A model generated the notes under the pieces. That model saw only the letters and a list, made by a program, of their open reading frames with translations, was not told the DNA's origin and searched no databases. Shown here in pieces: positions 12,651 to 22,767 of a stretch of 64,000 nucleotides of DNA. The position numbers and the translations under genes were made by a program. The DNA is from Pestalotiopsis fici W106-1 (taxonomy: Eukaryota > Ascomycota > Sordariomycetes > Amphisphaeriales > Sporocadaceae), in the NCBI RefSeq assembly GCF_000516985.1, contig NW_006917094.1, positions 1,116,001-1,180,000 of the forward strand, given 5' to 3'. Position 1 is the first letter of the stretch. Each line of letters opens with the position of its first letter.

Positions 12651-12912
12651 TTAGGTGCTAGGCACCAACCACGCTAGGTACTAGTACCTACATATGTAGG
12701 TAATTTTCCTCGCAGCTGCTACAGCTTTCCGCCCTCTTCTGTACTTCACTTTTTGCTACGCTTTGCCACCTCCAGATTGAGAGATCATCAACGCCTGATA
12801 ATCATCAGTCTCGTGGCCTGTAGCTAGCTTACTTAATCGTTTCTATTCAAACCTTCGTTTCCCGTTGTTTCCCTGAAGTCACTGCTAATTGCCATCCAGG
12901 CACTGCCTTACA
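12651..12912. repeat. Degenerate direct repeat, copy A
   Basis: This stretch is a diverged direct copy of 13401-13627. Shared blocks in the same order are GGTGCTAGGCAC, TTTCCGCCCTCTTCT, ATTGAGAGATC, a CATCA-TCTCGTGGC block, TGTAGCT, and CCCGTT-TTTCC, with indels between. Copy A also contains the 16-bp palindrome at 12675-12690 built on GGTACTAGTACC. No reading frame is conserved between the copies, so this is non-coding, possibly the remains of a mobile element or of a duplicated promoter. Confidence 0.6.
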
Positions 12913-13400
12913 CTGCTTTTAAGGGATTCTTGCATTTGGTTCTGGGTGCAGGGGTCGTAACCAACCAGGCCGCTCGGTTCCGGTGAGCTTCAGTGCTGGG
13001 CCGCAAGGATTCGTCTGATTCTCGGCTGCCAATAGGCATGTTTGCAACGCGCTGAGCCTGAAAAGAGAAGGTCTGGTGGATGTAGTGCTGGATTGACTTC
13101 TTCCGGGGCGGGCGGGGGGCAATTACGTGAGAAAGGTAATGTACCACCTGCTGCTCTGGAAGGGGACGGAGAGGGCTGCGCTCGTGCCGACGTTTTGAAG
13201 TTCTTACTGGGTGCAAGCCAGTATGCAAATGTATCATTGTCCAGGCGCCTAGATGCAGAGTGATGAATCGTCACTAATACAAAGTGTGAAAAATGAAGGA
13301 GCCAGATTCGAAATAAGAGATGATCAAAGATACGAAAATATAGGGATCAATGAGGCACAACGGACATTGAATGATCGTAAAATTATATCAATGATATTAT

Positions 13401-13627
13401 CAGGTGCTAGGCACGTACCAACATCCCCACAGCCATTACGGCATTTCCGCCCTCTTCTTGTCGTCACATTTTTACATAGCTGCACCTTGCCAACCGTAAA
13501 TTGAGAGATCCAACCTAACGATCATCACTCTCGTGGCTCTGTAGCTGGAATAGTACACTCGTTTACTTCTATTTGACATCCCGTTATTTCCGTAAGTTCC
13601 TGGTACTGGCCAGCAAGCGCCTTACAG
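13401..13627. repeat. Degenerate direct repeat, copy B
   Basis: Second copy of the repeat described at 12651-12912, shorter because the palindromic segment is missing. It is placed about 750 bp downstream in the same orientation and ends close to the sulfatase relic. The roughly 490 bp between the copies holds no recognisable gene. Confidence 0.6.
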
Positions 13628-13704
13628 ATGTCAAAGTATCAGGCGGGGTGTCTCCAAGCTGCACGATTTCCACATTCAAATTCCCGAGCACCAAAATGTA
13701 TTCT

Positions 13705-13860
13705 TTTTAATACTATAGATCGGGTTTACAGGTCTAGCAAGGTGACCGAAAAGTGATATTTTACCCAATCCAAGCCATCCAGTCAGCCGGATCTTCAATA
13801 CCCAATGACCTCCGCCGCTCCGTGGTCGTTGCATTGCCTTAAATCTCGGCATCCGTAGGT
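13705..13860 (-). pseudogene. Relic of a sulfatase C-terminus
   Basis: On the minus strand the segment 13775-13858 matches, base by base with roughly one change in eight, the last coding bases of the sulfatase gene at 25424-27560: DAEI then a stop codon where the intact gene has Tyr, then GNATTTERRRSLGIEDPADWM. The 3' flank also shares a TACTATAGAT block. Nothing upstream of the DAEI segment matches, so only the 3' end survives. The in-frame TAA and the missing catalytic part make it non-functional. Confidence 0.75.
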
Positions 13861-14131
13861 TAGCAAGCATTATGTCAACCATACAGAACACTGAAGACTT
13901 AGAGCCACCACAGAGCCCCGCAGCGGTACCAACTTGGGTCATAAAGTACTGGCGATGACTTACTAGAGATCTCTTGGATATCACGTATATATCTTTGACG
14001 CTAATTGCCTTTTCACAGCATATCGAAGTATCCGATCCCCAAAAGACCTAATAATGTCGCACATCATTGCATACCGGTATCTTTTTCCTATCGTATCATT
14101 TCAATGCACCTCAACGTGACCGGTGTTCCTC

Positions 14132-15256
14132 TCACCAATCAAGCTCTCTCCGACCCTCTCGGGCTTCGGGCACCCACTCCTCGGTGTAGCCAAAATATTT
14201 GCGGATCTTTGGCAAGTACTCGGAGTTTGTCGGACAAAATTTGAAGCGCTCTAAATTAGATATTTCATGACTGCCAGGCATGACATAGCGATAACATGGG
14301 TCGTGGCGTTCCACAAACTGCTGGAGCTTGCTCCACTCACGGCATGTCCGATCTTGGCCATCGCCGGGACGGAACCCGTTCATAGAGTTGAGTGGAACGT
14401 AACGCAAGGTGTCGTCGGCATTACACATGGTTTCGACGCGTAGACTATCCAGACAATGAAGTATGTGGGGGTGGTCGATTGTCTGGGGAGTGTTGGTACG
14501 ATACTGTTGAATGGAGATGTAAAGATTTCTCTACAACCATGTATTAAGCACTGAATCATCTCTATTATACAACGATTTATCGAGTGCAGAAGTGGGTAAA
14601 ATGAGGGTTTAACTTACCACGCAATGTAGTATGTGGTGAGCATTAACAATATAGATACTCTTCTTGCTCGAGTCCCATGGGAACGGCTGTGAATCCGGGA
14701 GGCCTAGCCTGCGTGCCTCCTCATTCTCCAGTGCAATGATGCCGCTTTCCCTGAACAATAATTAGAAATAATCAAACTTTGACTTATATAGACAATCTAT
14801 TCATTTGGAATTCATCCACAAGACAAGAAGAATGATTCTTCAAATGACAACAGCAAGTTTTGAGAGTCACACACCACGGAATTTGAGTGTCCCATAACTT
14901 GTTGAGTTCCGGGATGCTTGCATTATTGCTGCTGTACTCAGTATTCCACCAAAGGATATCATGTTTTGTGAACTCAAGCTTTGCTGCAGACGAAGTCAGG
15001 GCTTTTGGCCACAGGTCGGGTAATTGTAGACTATACCATATGGCGAGCTACTTTCCATAGATCCATAAGAGCGCATCCAGTAACCCGCGACAAATCCAGC
15101 TGATAAAACCAAAACCATAGTCACAAGTTTCATAGAACGGATTAATGTGTATCTTTGCGTGGGTAATCGAGGATGCAAATCGTTCGTGTCAACCGAGACT
15201 CGCAAATTGTCTTCGGTGTCTTCGCCTGAGGTTAGAAGTCGATAATCTTGGTTCAT
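14132..15256 (-). CDS. UstYa-like (DUF3328) oxidase
   Basis: Minus-strand exons 15256-15037, 14983-14875, 14750-14618 and 14530-14132 join to 286 residues, the usual size of the family. A short cytoplasmic N-terminus (MNQDYRLLTSGEDTEDNL) precedes one transmembrane helix at about residues 42-60 (LVTMVLVLSAGFVAGYW). The two diagnostic HxxHC motifs are present and 27 residues apart: HILHC at 149-153 and HILHC at 176-180, the second followed by LRVETMCNADDTL, where family members have a similar MCxAD stretch. UstYa-type proteins act in fungal RiPP (ustiloxin, asperipin, cyclochlorotine) pathways in oxidative cyclisation, chlorination or hydroxylation of peptides, at the Golgi/ER membrane. An ATG at 15274 or 15406 is possible, but 15256 gives the normal N-terminus. 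No full RiPP cluster is visible; see the small peptide at 19979-20125. Confidence 0.86.
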
Positions 15257-16290
15257 CTTCAAGGATGGCACCATTGTGTTCAAGGCAGTTACTGAGTGAT
15301 AAAAAGTTCTAAAATTAGGAGGAGGATATCCAAGCGCAACCAGTGGTCTTGGGAAAAAAAAAGAATAGGTGGGAAAGTTTGTCAATGTGTTGTCATTTTC
15401 GACCACTTCACAACACCCAGGTAGTACAGTACAGCCATATCCTTATACCGGATTTCTAATGCCCCTCGTCTTTTTGCATATATATGCTATGTACCTTTGG
15501 TCTCAAGTACATAGACATCGACATTGAGAGGCTGAGCCTGGTGCATGTGAATTCTCCAAGCAGTGTGCAATGCAACGTAAAGTCGCTTAAAATGGCTGAC
15601 GGCTCTCCGGACTACCTATCAATGGGCAGTTTCGGTGGATATATCTTCTCGCTGATCTGTGAATGCGTGCACCACAATAAATGATATGGTATATCTTTAG
15701 CCTATCGGTTGCGTGCTTTGTAGTATCGTTGGCTGCAAAGCAAGACAGAGATGGAAATGGAGTGGGTCGAAATGCTACCATCTCGATGCCACTGCAGCAC
15801 ACCGGCTTCTGCAGATATGGACTGACACATTGTCTTGTCATGCATCTCGTCACTCATTCCTGTTACTTTCCAGAAGTTGATAGCAAGAAATAATTGTTAT
15901 TTACTTCCGCGCTAAATGCATACATCGTGATCGTTTGTGACGGACAATGAGGCTGACCTCTCGTTGCATCGGGGGCCGTGGTAAGGGGCCAGGATGGTGA
16001 TGCTAAGTGCTTTCTTCCTGGCAATTTTCATCACCTCATCAAGCGCCGGCCAGAATAGAATGCAAGACTAGGTACGCTGCAACGCTTGTATGAGCCCAGG
16101 GCCGTTGCGAAGCTTCCATTTTTGTACCTAAGCATAGCTGACTTTGATGTATTGATGTAGGTTGTGTATTTCAATGTTGAGGGGGGTTTTGATATAAGAC
16201 TGTCCATAGCTCTGGACTGAAGATGGATGAGCACGAGTAGTTTCATAAATTTTTATTTATACGATCAAGTCGCGAAATTTACCTCCTGGC
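15257..16290. other. Intergenic region between UstYa-like and rhodopsin-domain genes
   Basis: Divergent promoter region of about 1 kb. Short frames exist on both strands around 15480-15890 but have no signature and no coding bias that I can see. No repeats or RNA genes recognised. Confidence 0.35.
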
Positions 16291-17574
16291 ATGGCTTCCA
16301 TACACTGGCTCGAACTCCCATTCCCTCTTGCAACACCCGGCCAAATCCTCGCGGCGGGGATTGCACTTCCTCTAGTCTGTATATCATGCGTGTTACTACG
16401 TTTCTACGTTCGAAGACTTCAAAAGGCCGCACCCGGCGCTGATGACTGGCTTGTTGCCATTGGAGTAGTCTTCGTTGCTGGGATGGGCGCTTGCCTCATC
16501 ACTGGTGAGCGACTCAAAGTGTTTGGCTATCCGACCCCAGTTCCAGCCGGAACAGATGCCACTGAAGCATACGGTCTATTTCTTGACGCTTTCATACTTC
16601 AAGCAAAGGCAAGTAAGTTTTCCCGGGCACAGATCACGATACTGATGATTTTGAACAGATTCAATTTGCCTTGCAGTTTCTGATGTCGTTTGCTTACGGC
16701 TTCATCAAAGCGGGCGTCATTTTCTTTTGTCGCCGTATTTTTGTTTCCCACAAAAACTCTGTCTTTGACTTGGTTTCAAAAGTCATGGTCGCAACAAGTA
16801 CCTTGTGGTCTGTGGGGTTCCTCATCGCGCTTATATTTGGATGTGGAAAGTCCGTTGAGTTGCATTGGGCGCCTTTCCAGACGATAGAAGAGTCGGGGTG
16901 TGATGTCTCAACCCCTGAAGTGGCCATGGTTATTTCGGATATGGTCTTGGACTTGGCAATTCTCATTCTTCCCATCCCTGCTGTGAGACACAAGATGCTT
17001 ACTATCTCACTAGACTCTCGCTAACTGTGGTACAGATATGGAAACTCAATATGTCAAAGGGCCGTAAGTTTGCTGTGACAGGCATCTTCCTCTTCGGACT
17101 TATGTCTGTAGCGGCTTCAGCTGCAAGAATGTCTATCTACTTGATTGTCCTTTACGAAGGATATTCTGCAGGATATGATATCAACCGTGAGTGAATGTTG
17201 AAAAAATCTCTTATCACTTGAATGATTACTAAGTGGCTCGGAACACAGGCACAGCATCCACAATGCTATGGTGGAGCATGATCGAGGTTTCTTTGGCTAG
17301 TATAGCAGCTTGCCTTCCAACATTTAATTTTCTGCTTAAAGACCAAAGCATGAGGAAACGTTTCGAGCGGCTGGGTGGCTTTACAAGATCTTGGAGTAGC
17401 TTCCGTTTATGGAAATCAACTCCAACTTCCGAAAAGCCATCCCTTCTTCCCCTGGACAGTTTGTATATTGCGGGCGACACTTCCTTCGACAGAGACTCTC
17501 ACGACACACGAAATCAAACGCCTTATGTTGATGCGAGTTTCCAGCCAGACTCGCAGAGACTACAAACTTGCTAA
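16291..17574 (+). CDS. Rhodopsin-domain (SAT4-type) integral membrane protein
   Basis: Exons 16291-16608, 16659-16982, 17036-17186 and 17249-17574 give 372 residues. The first intron must use a GC donor (AAG|GCAAGT ... ACAG) to stay in frame. Features of the fungal rhodopsin-domain family: an N-terminal helix with LRFYVRRLQKAAPGADDWLVAIGVV (the arginine/DDW signature of this group), FLMSFAYGFIKAGVIFFCRRIF, a loop with paired Cys, VMVISDMVLDLAILILPIPAVW-like helix (here LDLAILILPIPA), and KFAVTGIFLFGLMSVAASAARM. Seven helices are predicted and a Ser/Thr-rich cytosolic tail follows. These proteins include SAT4 of trichothecene clusters and CFEM-less PTH11-like receptors. Function and ligand are unknown. 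It sits between the UstYa-like gene and an acetyltransferase, all oriented differently. Confidence 0.85.
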
Positions 17575-17943
17575 ACTGCAATAATTTCTTCGCATTTGGC
17601 ATAAGCTAGTCTTTGTAATACACGAGTACAAAATTGCAGATGCTGTTCACCCTGTGGTGTGGGTTTACAAGGTTGTGTGTTGTTTGGAAGAATTGGGCAT
17701 GATTACCCGCCAGAGGGTTTCAATAGGTACCTAAAGTAGCCTCTCACTCGCTTTAATCGCTACACCGCAGGCATTAATAGAAATTATATGTAACGGTGCT
17801 TTGCCCAATCAGTGTTTGATATCAACAAACCTCACATGGACATGCAGGCCTGAGGATTTATATAAGTTGATGATAACGACTGAAAATGACAAGAAAATTC
17901 AATCAAGACCATATCTGCCAGTACTTCGCGCGATTGAATTTTC
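17575..17943. promoter_or_regulatory. Intergenic region before the acetyltransferase
   Basis: About 370 bp in tandem orientation; holds the 3' end of the preceding gene and the promoter of the next one. No specific motif recognised. Confidence 0.3.
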
Positions 17944-19056
17944 ATGTCGCCACCTCCTTCACTCATCATGCAAGAGATTTGTCGTTTTGTCGTTTCTCCC
18001 GTTGATTTTGACCGAGACTGGGATGATCTTTTTTCCACTTATTGGGACTCCTGGAAGGACCCGCTACAGGCCACCGGGCAACTCACATTTCCAAGAATCG
18101 GTACAGGCGGCAAAGCGGAGGCTGCTGCGTTTACGGCTACAAAGATAGCGTATCTTGCAGCTGCACGTGCCGACGTCAACCAACACTGGGTAAAGTTGGA
18201 AGACGGGAGACGCAAGTCTCGGGGACTTTCAGGGATCGTTGGGGGTGGTGCATGGACACTACATCGCACCAACTCGTTCGGTGCTGACCACTGCCCATCT
18301 CGCGAGGCCACCGCAACGCAAGAGGACGTGAAGCTTCCCGGTCCCGGTTTCGAACCTGGTTCCGAGCGGCACGGCCTCATGCAGCAGCTATACCAGCAAA
18401 TGTGGAGTTGGCACCCCAGAATGATGAACAAAGCTCATATCTGTGAGTACCATCAACAAACACAATGCATTTTCACTGCAACCCCGGAATCTGTTTGCCA
18501 GCTTGCATCCCCGATTACCTGCCAATAAATCCTGCTTTTCTTGCTGCTGTACAGTGAATGCATCATTGTTGCAGTGGGAACTTTTCATTGTTACTACACA
18601 TCACCGTATCCTTCCAACCACCCAATCATCCCTCAGGGACTGCGCCATGCCGCTGAGTTGGCCGCGCGTTTTCTTTCCTCCCCCTCTCTCAAGACCCTTG
18701 GACTGATTCTCTGTTTAGATGGCCAGGCTCTTTGGGTACTCCCTGAATATCGCAAACTGGGTGCGGCAGCGGTCTTGATGGATTACTGGGTCAAAATGAT
18801 GAATGACAGTGGACTCGAGGCATATCTTGAAGGCTCTCATATGAGCACCCCCTTGTATCAAAAATACGGGTTCATCCTTGTCAACTACATTGAGTTGCAT
18901 TTCACTCGAGACAATCCAAGTGATGATTGGCATCGATTGGTAAAAGAACTGCAATCAGAGCCAGTCAGCATCATGTGGAGGCCATCGGGAGGGAAGTATG
19001 TGGAAGGCAAGACAATCCCCCCCTGTACTGACCAGCCCCGCGCAATCAAGCTATAA
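17944..19056 (+). CDS. GNAT-family N-acetyltransferase
   Basis: Two exons, 17944-18442 and 18719-19056, join to 278 residues. The 276-bp intron is long for this genome; the junction is chosen because it joins MMNKAHI to YGQALWVLPEYRKLGAAAVL, which is the acetyl-CoA-binding motif A of GNAT enzymes (V-x-P-E-Y-R-x-x-G). The N-terminus (CRFVVSPVDFDRDWDDLFSTYW) resembles a fungal subgroup in which this leader precedes the GNAT fold. The C-terminal LEGSHMSTPLYQKYGFILVNYIEL is motif B. The predicted reaction is transfer of acetyl from acetyl-CoA to a small amine or protein; substrate unknown. The intron contains open frames, so an extra exon is possible, but none continues the fold. Confidence 0.8.
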
Positions 19057-19978
19057 GGCCTATCACATCGACCTAGGGAAGACTGCGGAGTTCATACTAC
19101 AATACGTTTCCATAAGTTAGTCAATCCACTCAATGATTAGAAAACAATCGTCTTCTCCTCGTGTGATCGGCCAATCTCAAGTTGTGAAGTGGGGGGGGGG
19201 GGGGGGGGGGGGCCAGTCACCACATCGCCTCGGATGATATTACGAAGAAGAAGATGCAGTTGGTAGTTTGCATCGGACACCAACACCGTAAACATTAATG
19301 ACTCTAATGATCCGGGGCTACTTCGGTGATCGACAGCCTCAACAGTGTTGCATCCCCGTCCATGCATTGTTGAGGTATTGCATATGTGGATGCACTCTTC
19401 GAAAGGCTCGGCCCGTAACATTAGCGCCACACTGCATCAATATTATGCACGCAACTGAGACGCTTTGAGATAGCTGCAGAGAGAGCGCGACACAAAACTT
19501 TGCGAGCAGCTTCGACGTAAGGCTGCATTGCGGCGCATTGCGGCGTTGTTGGCCATTAAGCCCGTGTTTCGGTTGTAAAGCCCTCAAGGTCTTTGCTCTT
19601 GATTATCTTGGTAGGTACTCTATGTAATTTTAGGCAGCATCTTGCCAAGCTTGGTTGCAAGTGTTGCACAACTGGCCCGCGATGACATCGGAATAACACA
19701 TCATTCTACGTCGTACGTTGTGACGGAAAAATCTATTCATGGAAGTAACCTGTACAGATTGCAGTCCTTGGCACTTGTTGCCTTTTATTGATACACTGCA
19801 TTTCATTGATAAACATGATTTAAGTGAGGGTACATCTTGAATTCGCAACTATCATGGTGGACACGTTGACTAAAGATTTAGAAGCTTCACGTCCGATTGA
19901 CTGTTGATTGGTCCTCCACCATAGCAGAATGATATTAAAAATCCTCGCTCCATAGATAGCATCAGGGCGCACCCGATC
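19057..19978. other. Intergenic region with a 22-base G tract
   Basis: No gene supported. A run of 22 consecutive G on the + strand occupies 19191-19212. The remainder is unremarkable. Confidence 0.5.
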
Positions 19979-20125
19979 TTATAGACAACAGGCCTTGGGC
20001 TCGATGATATCACCATCGCTGGCCATCGCCTCAGGCTCTGGGTTGGGGTTTGGGACGGCAACGGCGACGGCGACCGCGCCAAACATTGCGACAATAGTCA
20101 TGAAGCGCATATTGACTGTCGACAT
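19979..20125 (-). CDS. Small secreted peptide
   Basis: A minus-strand frame of 48 residues starting MSTVNMRFMTIVAMFGAVAV. A hydrophobic signal-peptide core with an AVAVA cleavage region is followed by a short Pro/Glu-rich stretch (VPNPNPEPEAMASDG) and a Cys-containing end (EPKACCL). Third codon positions are strongly C/G-biased, as in real genes here. A TATAAAAG box at 20302-20309 (minus sense) and a CA-rich leader lie upstream. A CTGAC branch point and GTCGACAG acceptor just before the Met at 20110 suggest a leader intron from about 20155 to 20116, making MRFMTIV the real start (43 residues). The product is unknown; it resembles a tiny secreted peptide or peptide precursor. The terminal ACCL is not a CAAX box. 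Confidence 0.5.
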   Translation of the reverse strand: MSTVNMRFMTIVAMFGAVAVAVAVPNPNPEPEAMASDGDIIEPKACCL

Positions 20126-20995
20126 TGTCAGTCTTTCGTTTGTATACCACAATGTGTAGAGCTTTACCGAGTTCAATGAAGTTATCTGGATTTCAGATGC
20201 TGAGTTGAGTGTGTTGTGATTGTGGGAATAGGGAGAATCAGGTTGGGTTTGTCGGTGGCTCTATAAGAATCGGCAGCTCATGCTAGCTTTCTAACGGCCC
20301 CTTTTATACACGAAACCAATCTGAATACTTCCTGATAATGTGGCACAAGTGCCCTCGGTTACTATTGGGTATAGATAGCTACCTAATGGCATACGATCAG
20401 AGACCACAAGTCCACTGAAGATGCATCGGGCTGTAGAAATTCAATAATTCAACGTACTGCGTCAAAAATACCATGTCAGACTTCTGAGGTTGTATTGATG
20501 CAAAGGTAATACCTAGGACCTCGGGAAACCTGCCCATTTGGTGAACTGGATCGCCGTTCTTTGTCTGCAGTGAAAGAGACCGGTGTATGCACAAGCTGAC
20601 ATGGTTGAAGCATTCCTGCTTAAAAACAGATCATATGGTCCCAGTGGCCAAACCTGCACATCCAATCGTGACAGATGCGAGCCTTGTTAGTGGTGATTTT
20701 CCGGGTCCAAACCTCTGCGCCCATACATGCGTAGCGGTTCAAGCCAGTAATCACCGATTCTCGTGCTTTCGAATCAGGTTTAATCTTTCGGCAGATTATC
20801 ACCGACAATGTTCCTGTTTTCAATATAGTCATGCGGCGATTTCAGCCGAGGAACCCACAACGCCTCAAGGTCGAATGGCACAACTCCCTCATCTTATTTT
20901 TACTATTGACGGTCTGGACGAGAAGATTCTTTTTAGAAGGACTGTAATTAGGGAATAAACTATGAATATTTGAGGCCACAGTAGAAAGTATCCAA
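20126..20995. other. Intergenic region with the peptide-gene promoter
   Basis: Holds the TATA box at 20302-20309 for the minus-strand small peptide. The part from 20400 to 20990 has several short frames on both strands with no family signature; I see no gene there. Confidence 0.4.
20302..20309 (-). promoter_or_regulatory. TATA box of the small secreted peptide gene
   Basis: TATAAAAG in minus-strand sense, about 180-190 bases before the start codon. It is followed by a CA-rich leader (ACAATCACAACACACTCAAC) typical of fungal 5' untranslated regions. Confidence 0.5.
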
Positions 20996-22003
20996 TCAAA
21001 ACATTGGTGGCTGTCCATATTCCTCCGCGTGCAGCTGAGCGCTTGCGGCCACGGCTGCGTTGCAACCACTGGAGATGGCCCCTGGGATGACCTTGTATGG
21101 AGTGATGCAATCACCGGCGGCGAAAACGCCGCGCACACTTGTTTGATGCATAGGTGCGTCCGCCACAATGTCTCCCATTGGCGTCAACGAAATCCCAAGG
21201 TCGGAAACGAGAGGACCCTGAACACTGGTCTGGGGACTATGGGCCAAGAACGTCTCTTGTTTACTGGACCCATCGCCAAACTCGACGATCACAGACTTTG
21301 AGTCGGGAGATTGAACAAGCTTCTGGATCGGCCGCGGCTCAATGATGAACCTTGTGCTGGCTATGGACGCAAGCTGTTTCTCAAGATCTTCATTGCCATG
21401 AGTGTAGATTGTCACTCGCTTGGCGAGTCGTGCGGCATCCATTGCCATGTGTACAACGAGAGGATGAATCACGAGAGGAGGCACGGCAAGTATACCGGCT
21501 GAATCCGCCCCACGGTCCTCGTACCCTTTGCAAAACAGACAGTGAAAACTAAAAGGTTGTTTTGTCAGCTGCTTGTCGACAAGATTGAGAAGAATACAGT
21601 ATAGAACGTACATTCGTTCTCCCCACAGCTTCTCATAGCCATCAATGGATGGGAAGATGTTCGACGAGCCCACAGCGAGGATGATTTTGTGGAACTGCCA
21701 CTCTTTTCCATTGGAATCAGAGACCATGAAGTGAGCGTCGTTCTTCTTTTCAATCTTAGTCACTCCGAGGTTTGTAAACTCAACAGTCGAATAGTTGGCA
21801 ACTATATCGTTCTTGGCCGAAGCTCTGAAGTCCTTGGGATCTTTGTTCTCCCAGCCTGGGACCATATGCATGGAGGATGACCTGGCATTGCGATAAACTT
21901 GTGAGTCAAAAACCGTCACTGTGTGTAGCTGACGTGCCAACGTGCTTGCTGCGGATAAGCCTGCAGGGCCTCCGCCGATGACAGCGACATCAATCAGTGT
22001 CAT
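20996..22003 (-). CDS. GliT-like FAD dithiol oxidase / thioredoxin-reductase-like protein
   Basis: Minus-strand exons 22003-21612 and 21548-20996 give 314 residues. The 63-bp intron is in frame and could be mistaken for coding; removing it restores WGERIFHCLFCKGYE, the usual sequence at the redox centre. Motifs in order: FAD-binding VAVIGGGPAGLSAAS at residues 5-19, the redox pair C134-L-F-C137, a second nucleotide-binding region with a degenerate pattern (VVHMAMDAARLAKRVTIYTHG), and the C-terminal GVFAAGDCITPYKVIPGAISSG. This arrangement, with a small NADPH domain lacking a good GxGxxG/A, fits the GliT/HlmI/DepH group that forms intramolecular disulfides in epipolythiodioxopiperazine and related metabolites and protects the producer. 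It is transcribed divergently from an MFS exporter, a pairing common in toxin self-protection. Confidence 0.83.
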   Translation of the reverse strand: MTLIDVAVIGGGPAGLSAASTLARQLHTVTVFDSQVYRNARSSSMHMVPGWENKDPKDFRASAKNDIVANYSTVEFTNLGVTKIEKKNDAHFMVSDSNGKEWQFHKIILAVGSSNIFPSIDGYEKLWGERMYVLYCILLNLVDKQLTKQPFSFHCLFCKGYEDRGADSAGILAVPPLVIHPLVVHMAMDAARLAKRVTIYTHGNEDLEKQLASIASTRFIIEPRPIQKLVQSPDSKSVIVEFGDGSSKQETFLAHSPQTSVQGPLVSDLGISLTPMGDIVADAPMHQTSVRGVFAAGDCITPYKVIPGAISSGCNAAVAASAQLHAEEYGQPPMF

Positions 22004-22767
22004 GGTGGAGTGAACGAAAAGTTTTCAAGTTCAAATGACAATTTCTATTGACGAGGGAATTGGGAGCGGATGGAAAGAGTGCCATTTGCGTTGATGGCAT
22101 TTTGACAAGACTTTTTAACAACAGAAATAGTAAAAGCCTTACATACTTCGTGTGGACTGGCAGCAGCATGGTGTGTTGCAGGTCTATCACCATCAGGCAG
22201 GTTACATTACCTTAGGTGGGACAAGGCCGCCCCCAAGCGGTTAGGGGCGGTGGCTGCTGTACAACCAACACCCGGCGCCTTGCATGAAACACAAACCAGA
22301 GGAGTATCCAATCTGGGTCCAGTCAGGTCGTGACGCCCTGAGGAGATCTTCAGGCCTCAGTAACATACTCATCTAATCTAGATACATATGTATCATTTAA
22401 TAGAAAAGTACCCAAGCCGGGTAGGTACTTAGACACATTTCAAGGATGCAAGACCCAAGTATGACTTGTCACTTGACTGCTATGTATGCTTAATGCATGC
22501 TGCGTGTTGTTTACTGAACCATAGCCTTGTGCAACCACCCGTCCGCTCGGAAAGGATAGAGATAGAGAGAGAGAGAAGCCTTTGGGCTCTTCGGTACGCC
22601 TTCTAGCATCGTGCTGCTACGCGCACAGACAAGGCTCATTGACTTCCCTCTTTTCGTTTTCTTTTTTTCCCTTTCCATTTTGCGCTTCAATTTACATGTA
22701 CTATCTATCACCCTCGCACCTTCCCATTGATTTTTGGGTTTTCTTTTTCCCCTTCATATTGCACACC
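22004..22767. promoter_or_regulatory. Divergent promoter between GliT-like gene and MFS exporter
   Basis: A 764-bp region shared by two divergent genes. It contains a GC-rich inverted repeat, CCGCCCC at 22227-22233 and GGGGCGG at 22244-22250 with a 10-bp spacer, which could bind a dimeric zinc-cluster or C2H2 regulator. A CT-rich tract at 22640-22760 precedes the MFS start. Co-regulation is an inference from the arrangement. Confidence 0.45.

Noticed and set aside
12908..13274. Overlapping minus-strand frames of 94-109 codons between the two repeat copies
   Set aside because: Two frames are open through the same bases and neither has a motif or coding bias, consistent with GC-rich non-coding sequence.
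20587..20958. A 123-codon + strand frame next to the dithiol oxidase gene
   Set aside because: It has no recognisable motif, mixed composition and no promoter or splice support.
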